Of a stretch of 21,020 nt of DNA, positions 15,566-21,020 are shown piece after piece (within the stretch, counting starts at the first letter, position 1; each line of letters starts with the position of its first letter). The stretch is from Alphaproteobacteria bacterium (GTDB taxonomy: Bacteria > Pseudomonadota > Alphaproteobacteria > GCA-2731375): positions 1 through 21,020 of the forward strand of contig JASLMY010000062.1 of NCBI GenBank assembly GCA_030746295.1. The letters run 5' to 3'. Both the position numbers and the translations under genes were made by a program. The notes under the pieces were generated by a model. It did not search any database. It was not told the DNA's origin and saw nothing but the letters and a program-made list of their open reading frames with translations.

Positions 15566-16780
15566 TCAAATAACGCCATTCTCGGCGAGCGTTGCCAAAT
15601 CGTCCGGGTGGAGGCCGATCTCGCCCAGGATCTCAGCATTGTGCTGGCCGACCTCGGGCGCCGGGCGACGGATCGCCCCCGGCGTCTCCGACAGCCGAGC
15701 CGGAATGCCGTGCATCGCCATGCTGCCCATCTCCTCGTCGGGAAACTCCAAGAGGATACCGCGATCGGTGATGAAGGGGTGCTCCATCAGGTCGGAGATG
15801 TCGGCGACGGCGCCGACGGTGACGCCTTCCTCCTCGAAGAAGGCGACATTCTCGGCCAGCGTGCGGGCACCGATCCAGCCGCCGATGACGGCGTCCAGCG
15901 CCTCGACGTTGCGGATCCGGTCGGCGTTGGCGAGGAAGCGCGGATCGTCGATCAGGTCGCCATGGCCGATCGAGCGCATCAGCCGCTCGAACATGCCCTG
16001 GGTCGAGGCCGAGAGCGCCGCGAAGCCGCCGTCCTTGGTCGGATAGACGTTGCGGGGTGCCGTGGTGTTGGAGCGGCTGCCGACGCGCGGCTCGACCGCG
16101 CCCTTGAGCTGGTAGTTGGCCGCCAGCGGCCCCAGGATCGAGAGCAGGGGGTCGAAGAGCGGCAGGTCGACGATCTGGCCATGGCCGCCCCGGACCTCGA
16201 TCTGGCGCAGCGCGATCAGGAAGGCGGCGGCGCCGTAGAGCCCGGCCACCTGGTCGGCCAGCGCCAGCGGCGGCAGCACCGGCTCGCGGTCGGCGAAACC
16301 TGTCATTGCCGCGAAGCCCGACAGCGCCTCCACGAGGCTGCCGAAGCCGGGCTTGTCGCGGAAGGGACCGTCCTGGCCCCAGCCGGTGACCCGGACGATG
16401 ACGAGGTCGGGGTTGGCCTGCCAGAGCACGTCGGGGCCGAGGCCCATCGCCTCCAACCGCCCCGGGCGGTAGTTCTCGACCAACGCGGTCGCCGTCGGCA
16501 CCAGCCGCAACAAGAGCTCGCGCCCCTTCGCCTCGCGCATGCTGAGAGAGAGGCTCTTCTTGTTGCGGGCGTAAGCCTTCCAGTAGGTGGAGACGCCCTC
16601 GACCCGCCAGTTGCGCAAGTCGTCGCCGCGGCCCGGCCGCTCCACCTTGATGACCTCGGCGCCGAAATCGCCCAAGAGCGCCGTCAACGCGTTGCCGGCA
16701 ACGACGCGCGAGAGGTCGAGGACGCGGATGCCGTCCAAGGGGCAGGCGGCGTCGCCTTGGTATTCAGCGCGTCTGGGCAC
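15566..16780 (-). CDS. CaiB/BaiF-family (class III) CoA-transferase
   Basis: A 404-aa class III CoA-transferase that moves CoA between carboxylic acids. Family features include LDGIRVLDLSRVVAGN, GDFGAEVIKVERPGRGD (about 37-53), the YARNKKSLSLS segment, VENYRPG and VTGWGQDGP. The catalytic Asp is best placed at Asp176 in LADQVAGLYGAAAFLIAL, where formyl-CoA transferase has Asp169. The length is typical. The start is a GTG at 16780, 19 bases after the SDR stop codon, with only a modest SD, so translation may depend on the upstream gene. Pairing with the CitE-like lyase resembles itaconate and mesaconate pathways, but the donor and acceptor acids are unknown. Confidence 0.93.
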   Translation of the reverse strand: MPRRAEYQGDAACPLDGIRVLDLSRVVAGNALTALLGDFGAEVIKVERPGRGDDLRNWRVEGVSTYWKAYARNKKSLSLSMREAKGRELLLRLVPTATALVENYRPGRLEAMGLGPDVLWQANPDLVIVRVTGWGQDGPFRDKPGFGSLVEALSGFAAMTGFADREPVLPPLALADQVAGLYGAAAFLIALRQIEVRGGHGQIVDLPLFDPLLSILGPLAANYQLKGAVEPRVGSRSNTTAPRNVYPTKDGGFAALSASTQGMFERLMRSIGHGDLIDDPRFLANADRIRNVEALDAVIGGWIGARTLAENVAFFEEEGVTVGAVADISDLMEHPFITDRGILLEFPDEEMGSMAMHGIPARLSETPGAIRRPAPEVGQHNAEILGEIGLHPDDLATLAENGVI

Positions 16781-16799
16781 GGTCCTGCGGTTCCCGTCT

Positions 16800-17576
16800 T
16801 CAGAAATGCACGCCGCGGGCGGAGTTGCCGCCGTCGATGGTGACGACGGTGCCGGAGATGTAGGAGGCTCGGCTCGACGCCAAGAAGACGACGAGGTCGG
16901 CGACCTCCGCTGCCGTGCCGGGGCGGCCGAAGGGCAGGCCGGTCAGAAGCGAGCGCCAGTCGTTGGGGTCGAGGCCCTTGTCCTGGGCCGAGCCGCGCAT
17001 CAGGGTGACCAGGCGGTCGGTCTCGGTCATGCCCGGGTTGACGGCGACGATGCGGATGTTGTCGGCGGCGCTCTCGCTGCCGAGCGCCCGGGTGAAGGCC
17101 ATCAGACCGGCGTTGCCGGTGCTGCCGGCGACGTAGTTGAAGTCCTGCCGCTCGCCGGCGGCGCCGATGACGTTGACGATGACGCCGCCGCCCTTGGCCT
17201 TGAGCTTGGCGTAGACGGCGCGGGTCAGGTTGACGTAGCCGAAGACCTTCAGGTTCCAGGCCTCGCGCCAGGTCGCCTCGTCTACCTTCTCCAGCGAGCC
17301 GCCCGGAATGGCGCCGGCGTTGTTGACCAGGATCTCCGCTTCGCCGGCCGCCGCCGCCTCGGGCGCGCCTGGCTGGCCGAGGTCCGCAGCGTGCAAGGTG
17401 ACGCCGACCTGGTGCTGGGCCATGATCTCGTCCCGGACCGCTTCCAGGTCGGCCGCGGTCCGCGCCGCCAGGTGCAAGTCGCAACCCTCGGCCGCGAGCT
17501 GAACGGCGACCGCCCGGCCGATGCCCTTGGAGCCGCCGGTGACGATCGCGGTCTTGCCCTGAAGCTTGAGATCCAT
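16800..17576 (-). CDS. SDR-fold (short-chain dehydrogenase/reductase) protein with non-canonical active site
   Basis: A 258-aa Rossmann-fold protein. The cofactor loop TGGSKGIG (13-20), LAART (36-40, suggesting an NADP-type Arg), NNAG (85-88) and the C-terminal FLASSRASYISGTVVTIDGG are standard for classical SDRs. The catalytic region is not. Where most have NISS...YxxxK, this protein reads VNVIGAAGERQDFNYVAGST: the Ser position is Gly138, Tyr148 is followed at +4 by Ser152, and an ungapped alignment puts Gly151 and Asn155 at the Tyr and Lys sites. It may use another mechanism or not be a dehydrogenase. It is the first gene of the minus-strand operon. The start ATG (17576) has GGGAGGGGAAA upstream. 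Confidence 0.9.
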   Translation of the reverse strand: MDLKLQGKTAIVTGGSKGIGRAVAVQLAAEGCDLHLAARTAADLEAVRDEIMAQHQVGVTLHAADLGQPGAPEAAAAGEAEILVNNAGAIPGGSLEKVDEATWREAWNLKVFGYVNLTRAVYAKLKAKGGGVIVNVIGAAGERQDFNYVAGSTGNAGLMAFTRALGSESAADNIRIVAVNPGMTETDRLVTLMRGSAQDKGLDPNDWRSLLTGLPFGRPGTAAEVADLVVFLASSRASYISGTVVTIDGGNSARGVHF

Positions 17577-17957
17577 GTCGCTTTCCCCTCCCGTTCCGTC
17601 CGGCTAGCCGACGGTGCCGACGCTGGCGCCCGAGGCGTCGCGCGAGAGGTCGCGATCGGGCCTTCGTGGCCCATATCGTCCCTCCGGCCGGTGGACCAGG
17701 CCGGGCTCGGCTCGCCTCCGTGGTTCTGGTCCCGGCCCATGTCGGCCGATCGATGCCCAAGCCGGTTCGAGGCGATAATCCTCAGATGACTACCGGCTCT
17801 GAACGGCAGAGTAGCCATTGGGGCTCTCGACGACAATATGAGGCCGATGCGCGAGGCGGGCCTCCGCCATCGTTTGCTGGACGACCCGCTCTAGATGGCG
17901 TATCCAAACGGGCACTGGTGGTGATCCAGTGCTAACCATGCCGCAAGGGAGGTTACC
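17577..17957. other. 381-base divergent intergenic region
   Basis: This lies between the SDR operon (minus) and the exported-protein gene (plus) and must hold promoters for both. No convincing gene is seen: the short frames here lack ribosome sites and have arginine-rich, low-complexity translations. Visible structures are a hairpin with a TA bulge (17795-17816), a 7-bp stem with a 7-base loop (17912-17932) in the plus-strand leader, and a strong SD, AAGGGAGG (17945-17952), 5 bases before the GTG start. GATAAT at 17774-17779 could be a plus-strand -10 box, but no matching -35 box is obvious. Confidence 0.55.
17912..17932 (+). promoter_or_regulatory. Hairpin in the leader of the exported-protein gene
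   Basis: GCACTGG and CCAGTGC pair perfectly around TGGTGAT. The stem ends 12 bases before the SD of the gene at 17958. It may be an operator or a leader structure, but it is short enough to be chance. Confidence 0.3.
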
Positions 17958-18758
17958 GTGCGATACCTCGTCATCACTGCCCTGGCAACGATCCTGCTTG
18001 GCGTCTCGGTCATCTCGGGCAAGAGCCCGGCGAGCGCCTCGGAGCGACCGGAACCCGCTGAAATGGGCAGCGGCTTGGGGGAAGCATATGGCTGCGGCCT
18101 GATCGAAGCGGACTTGGCGGCGGTGCATAGGCAGATCGGCAACGTCTTACGCTATGCCTGGGGGCACGACTACACCGACCGGGAATTGGAGACCGTCCGC
18201 GCTGCATTCGATAAGGGAAGAGAAGCCACCGGCAAAGCCGGTGGTTCGCGCCTCTGTGCCCATCACACAGCCTATAAGAGGACGTTGGGCGAGTTCGCCG
18301 ATCTGGTCTTCAAGTTCGACGAGAACATTCGAGCCTACATCGGTGGGAGCGTGCGCCAGGGAGAGCGTGCACCCAAGGCCGTTGCAGGAATGGCGCCGCC
18401 GAAGCCGGTGGATGAGTCTGGGACGTGGCGCATCCGGATCGGCGCCCGCAGCTTCGAGGAGGGCGAGCACGGCAGGGTCGAGCAGATGGTCAAGCTTGCC
18501 AACGGTCGCTTGCGGTCACGGATGCAAGACGGCGAAACCAAATTTTACATCCAGTTGGAAATCGTCAACGGTCGCCTTTACGGCACGCTCGTCATCACGC
18601 TTCCGGACCCCTGGTTGCCCGTCACTGTCAATCTCAGCGGCGGCACGGGCGACGGTGGCTTTCAGAAGAGCTACCTGAAGTTGACGCACGATGCGCACGA
18701 TAGCTGGGACGACCAGTACCTGACGCTCGACGTCGACGTCTCTCTCACCCGGAATTGA
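17958..18758 (+). CDS. Exported hypothetical protein
   Basis: A 266-aa protein of unknown family. The N-terminus (MRYLVITALATILLGVSVIS, then a likely cleavage after ASA near residue 27) is a typical Sec signal peptide, so the protein should be periplasmic or secreted. The mature part has a helical half (about 40-120) with two cysteines (about 46 and 99) that could form a disulfide. A predicted beta-rich half (about 153-266) starts at SGTWRIRIGARSFEEGEHGR and ends in LTLDVDVSLTRN, suggestive of a jelly-roll or lipocalin-like barrel. The start is a GTG with a strong SD (AAGGGAGG). Base composition is less GC-extreme than the neighbours, hinting at different origin or weaker codon selection. Confidence 0.8.
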   Translation: MRYLVITALATILLGVSVISGKSPASASERPEPAEMGSGLGEAYGCGLIEADLAAVHRQIGNVLRYAWGHDYTDRELETVRAAFDKGREATGKAGGSRLCAHHTAYKRTLGEFADLVFKFDENIRAYIGGSVRQGERAPKAVAGMAPPKPVDESGTWRIRIGARSFEEGEHGRVEQMVKLANGRLRSRMQDGETKFYIQLEIVNGRLYGTLVITLPDPWLPVTVNLSGGTGDGGFQKSYLKLTHDAHDSWDDQYLTLDVDVSLTRN

Positions 18759-18790
18759 GGCGGGGCGGGGGACCGCCGGTCTCGCCCGCC
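18759..18790 (+). terminator. Weak GC-rich hairpin after the exported-protein gene
   Basis: GGCGGG (18759-18764) can pair with CCCGCC (18785-18790) directly after the stop codon, with further internal pairing around ACCGCCGGT. Only a short T-run (CTTT) follows about 15 bases later. Read-through into the MaoC gene is possible. Confidence 0.25.
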
Positions 18791-18869
18791 GGGAAGGGGG
18801 CTCGCCTTTCGAGGCCGACCTGTGACAATCTTCTCGTGACCGCGTCAATCACGGAGGGGAGGAACGGGA

Positions 18870-19328
18870 ATGCTCGAAGTCGAGACGCCCCAGGACATGA
18901 AGAAGCTCGTCGGCCAGGAACTCGGCATCAGCGACTGGGTCACCGTCGACCAAGAGATGATCGACCGCTTCGCCGAGGCGACCGGCGATCATCAGTGGAT
19001 CCACGTCGACGTCGAGCGGGCCAAGACCGACATGCCCGACGGCAAGACCATCGCGCACGGCTATCTGACGCTGTCGCTCTTGCCGCGCTTGATTCACGAG
19101 ATCTACGACATCAAGCACCGCCGCCACGGCATCAACTATGGCTCCAACAAGATCCGCTTCACCAACCCGGTGCCGGCGGGGGCTCGGGTTCGCCTGCGTC
19201 CGACCGTGAAGTCGGTCGAGGACGTCAAGGGCGACGGTGTGCGGATCATCACCGATTGCACGATCGAGATCGAGGGCCAGGAGCGGCCGGCACTGGTGGC
19301 CGAGGTGATCAGCCTGGCCTACGCCTGA
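18870..19328 (+). CDS. MaoC-like (R)-specific enoyl-CoA hydratase/dehydratase
   Basis: A 152-aa single hot-dog-fold protein of the MaoC/R-hydratase family, which adds water to a 2-enoyl-CoA or the reverse. The hydratase-2 motif is present: FAEATGDHQWIHVD with Asp40 and His45 as catalytic pair, followed by TIAHGYLTLSLLPRL, which lines the acyl pocket. NYGSNKIRFTNPVPAGARVR is also typical. The length fits the short dimeric bacterial form. The ATG at 18870 has GGAGGGGAGGAA upstream. It starts a plus-strand gene run with the serine hydrolase (11-base gap) and an acyl-CoA dehydrogenase, consistent with an acyl-CoA degradation operon. Confidence 0.94.
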   Translation: MLEVETPQDMKKLVGQELGISDWVTVDQEMIDRFAEATGDHQWIHVDVERAKTDMPDGKTIAHGYLTLSLLPRLIHEIYDIKHRRHGINYGSNKIRFTNPVPAGARVRLRPTVKSVEDVKGDGVRIITDCTIEIEGQERPALVAEVISLAYA

Positions 19329-19339
19329 GCCGCCGGTCC

Positions 19340-20443
19340 ATGAACGAGACCCTGACGACGAGCCGGCTAATGACGCCGGCGCCGCCGGCGGAGCTGGGCT
19401 TCGACGCGGCCGCGCTGGCGGCGGCGACCGTCTTCGCCGAGGCCAACGAGACGCCCTGGCCGCGCGATCTGACCGAGGCGCTGGGCGGCGGCCCGCTGGG
19501 GCCGGAGCCTTATGACAAGTTGCTGGGGCCGGTGGCGCCACGCGGCGGGCCGAACGGCCTGGTCCTGCGCCGTGGCCGGGTGGCGGCCACCTGGGGCGAC
19601 GTCGAGAGGGCCGATTTCACCTTCTCGGTCGCCAAGAGCTATCTGGCGGTCCTGGCCGGCCTCGCCGTCGCCGACGGCCTGATCCGCGACGTCCACGACC
19701 CGGTCCGCGACTACGCCCTCGACGACGGTTTCGAAGCGGCCCAGAACCGCGACATCACCTGGCACCATCTTTTGCAGCAGACCAGCGAGTGGGAAGGCAC
19801 GCTCTTCGACCGGCCCGATCTCGTCGACCGCAACCGTGATGTCGGCCACGACGGCGACAACTCGGCCAAGGGCCAGCACCGCGACCTGCAGCCGCCCGGC
19901 AGCTTCTGGGAATACAACGACGTCCGCGTCAACCGGCTGAGCCTGTCGTTGCTGCAGGTCTTCCGCCGTCCGCTGCCCGAGGTGTTGCGTGAGCGGATCA
20001 TGGGCCCGATCGGCGCTGGCGACAGCTGGGCCTGGCACGGCTATGACAACGCCACAGTCGAGATCGACGGCCAGCCCATGGTCTCGGTGCCGGGCGGCAC
20101 CCACTGGGGCGGCGGCATCGAGATCAACTCAGTCGATCACGCCCGCCTCGGCCAGCTGATCCTGCAAGAGGGTGCGTGGGAGGGGCGGGTGCTGCTGCCA
20201 GCGGCGTGGTGCCGCCAGATGCTGACGCCTTGCGCCGTCAAGCCGGTCTACGGCTACCTTTGGTGGCTCAACACCGACCGCGCCTACAGGCCCGATGCGC
20301 CGGCGGCCAGCGTCTTCGCCTCGGGCGCCGGCGGCAACATCATCTGGGTCGATCCGAGTCTCGACCTGGTCGTCGTCGCCCGCTGGCTCGACCCGGCCCG
20401 GCACGACGACTTCGTCGGCCAAATCGTGGCGAGCCTGAAGTGA
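19340..20443 (+). CDS. Serine hydrolase of the beta-lactamase/penicillin-binding-protein fold
   Basis: A 367-aa serine hydrolase of the class C beta-lactamase/6-aminohexanoate-dimer-hydrolase type. The nucleophile motif SxxK is at Ser96-Val-Ala-Lys99 (FTFSVAKSYLAVLAG). The second motif is WEYNDVRVN, with Tyr192, and the last motif appears as ASGAGGN rather than the KTG/HTG box of true beta-lactamases. No signal peptide is seen, so it is probably cytosolic and acts on an ester, amide or thioester. The start at 19340 has only a weak SD and may rely on coupling with the MaoC gene 11 bases before; ATG 19370 is an alternative. The longer frame from 18755 is a shadow of the MaoC gene. Confidence 0.9.
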   Translation: MNETLTTSRLMTPAPPAELGFDAAALAAATVFAEANETPWPRDLTEALGGGPLGPEPYDKLLGPVAPRGGPNGLVLRRGRVAATWGDVERADFTFSVAKSYLAVLAGLAVADGLIRDVHDPVRDYALDDGFEAAQNRDITWHHLLQQTSEWEGTLFDRPDLVDRNRDVGHDGDNSAKGQHRDLQPPGSFWEYNDVRVNRLSLSLLQVFRRPLPEVLRERIMGPIGAGDSWAWHGYDNATVEIDGQPMVSVPGGTHWGGGIEINSVDHARLGQLILQEGAWEGRVLLPAAWCRQMLTPCAVKPVYGYLWWLNTDRAYRPDAPAASVFASGAGGNIIWVDPSLDLVVVARWLDPARHDDFVGQIVASLK

Positions 20444-20474
20444 TCCGAGACGGGCACGGGGAGGAAAGACAGCG

Positions 20475-21020
20475 ATGGACCTGAGCTTGAGCGCCGCCGA
20501 CGAGGCCTTCCGCGACGAGGTCAGGGCCTTCCTCGACGAGAACCTGAGCGACGACATCCGGGAGGCGAGCCGGCTCACCAGCGGGGTCTTCGCCGAGCTG
20601 GCGATCGGCCGGCGCTGGCACACGATCCTGCACGAGAAGGGCTGGATTGCGCCCGGCTGGCCTCAGGAATTCGGCGGCACCGGCTGGACGCCGATGCAGC
20701 GCTTCATCTACGACCGCGAGTGTGCCGCCGCCGGTACGCCGCGCCTCTTTATCATGGGGCTGCGCATGGTCGGGCCCGTCATCATGCGCTTCGGCCGCCA
20801 GGACCAGAAGGACTTCTACCTGCCCCGAATCCTCTCGGGCGACGATATCTGGTGCCAGGGCTATTCCGAGCCGGGCTCGGGCTCGGACCTGGCCTCGCTG
20901 CAATGTCGTGCCGTCACGCAAGGCGACGACTACGTGCTGAACGGCACCAAGCTCTGGACCACGGGGGCCCAGCACGCCGACCGCATGTTCTGCCTGGTGC
21001 GGACCAGTACCGAGGGCAAG
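20475..21020 (+). CDS. Acyl-CoA dehydrogenase, N-terminal part (cut by the window end)
   Basis: The first 182 residues of an acyl-CoA dehydrogenase, still open at the last base. It has an N-terminal helical domain (MDLSLSAADEAFRDEVRAFL), GWPQEFGGTGWTPMQ, which is typical of the family, and the start of the middle beta domain with QGYSEPGSGSDLASLQ and NGTKLWTTGAQHADRMFCLV, both flavin/substrate contacts. The GWIAPGWPQEFGG pattern is common in the FadE-like pairs of actinobacteria and alphaproteobacteria that degrade sterol or branched chains. The ATG at 20475 has GGGGAGGAAAG upstream. It is probably the third gene of the MaoC, serine hydrolase and dehydrogenase run. The catalytic base lies outside the window. 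Confidence 0.92.
   Translation, partial: MDLSLSAADEAFRDEVRAFLDENLSDDIREASRLTSGVFAELAIGRRWHTILHEKGWIAPGWPQEFGGTGWTPMQRFIYDRECAAAGTPRLFIMGLRMVGPVIMRFGRQDQKDFYLPRILSGDDIWCQGYSEPGSGSDLASLQCRAVTQGDDYVLNGTKLWTTGAQHADRMFCLVRTSTEGK

Noticed and set aside
17666..17935. Possible 89-aa gene in the divergent intergenic region
   Set aside because: No SD before its start, Arg/Gly/Pro-rich translation without a family pattern, and it overlaps the likely promoter and leader of the exported-protein gene.
18755..19339. Apparent fusion of the serine hydrolase with an upstream open frame
   Set aside because: The region encodes an intact MaoC protein with catalytic motif and SD in another frame.
19340..20443. 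Antibiotic-resistance beta-lactamase
   Set aside because: It lacks a signal peptide and the KTG/HTG box. The SxxK and YND motifs fit the wider serine-hydrolase group instead.

Overview
The window is about 21 kb of dense, high-GC DNA with strongly G/C-biased third codon positions and good Shine-Dalgarno (SD) sites. Gene content (many acyl-CoA enzymes, a CaiB-type CoA-transferase, a CitE-like lyase, tandem DUF427) and an interspersed palindrome at 73-155 of the type common in Rickettsiales and Rhodospirillales-like genomes suggest an alphaproteobacterium, probably near Rhodospirillales. This is inferred from style and gene families, not from a marker gene. I see no rRNA, tRNA, CRISPR array, transposase or phage gene.

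Layout. (1) 1-3707, minus strand: a 74-aa unknown protein, then two adjacent AMP-forming acyl-CoA synthetases, followed by palindromic repeats. (2) 3879-6690, minus strand: enoyl-CoA hydratase-like protein, metallo-beta-lactamase-fold lactonase-like hydrolase and PLP aminotransferase in a tight cluster, closed by a hairpin. (3) 6807-7214, plus strand: an NTF2/SnoaL-like protein. (4) 7251-8999, minus strand: an acyl-CoA dehydrogenase and 3-hydroxyanthranilate 3,4-dioxygenase. (5) 9074-11761: a PAS-PAS-GGDEF-EAL cyclic-di-GMP protein flanked by two direct copies of a 166-bp element, each made of two different palindromes. (6) 11816-12505, plus strand: a thymidylate kinase. (7) 12510-17576, minus strand: an operon of SDR protein, CaiB/BaiF CoA-transferase, CitE-like CoA-ester lyase, tandem-DUF427 protein and amidase. 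(8) 17958-21020, plus strand: an exported unknown protein, a MaoC-type hydratase, a penicillin-binding-protein-fold serine hydrolase and the start of a second acyl-CoA dehydrogenase cut by the window edge.

How it fits together. Most genes encode steps of acyl-CoA catabolism: activation (two ligases, one CoA-transferase), oxidation (two dehydrogenases), hydration (ECH-like, MaoC), C-C cleavage (CitE-like) and accessory hydrolysis (amidase, lactonase-like, serine hydrolase). This looks like an accessory catabolic region for carboxylic, amide or lactone substrates. The CoA-transferase/CitE-like pair, with MaoC nearby, recalls pathways for C5 dicarboxylates such as itaconate or mesaconate, but the substrate cannot be read from sequence.

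Most unusual observations: the paired-palindrome element bracketing the c-di-GMP gene; an SDR protein in which the Ser-Tyr-Lys catalytic signature is absent; an acyl-CoA dehydrogenase with Asp where the catalytic Glu normally sits; and a crotonase-fold protein without the two usual hydratase glutamates.
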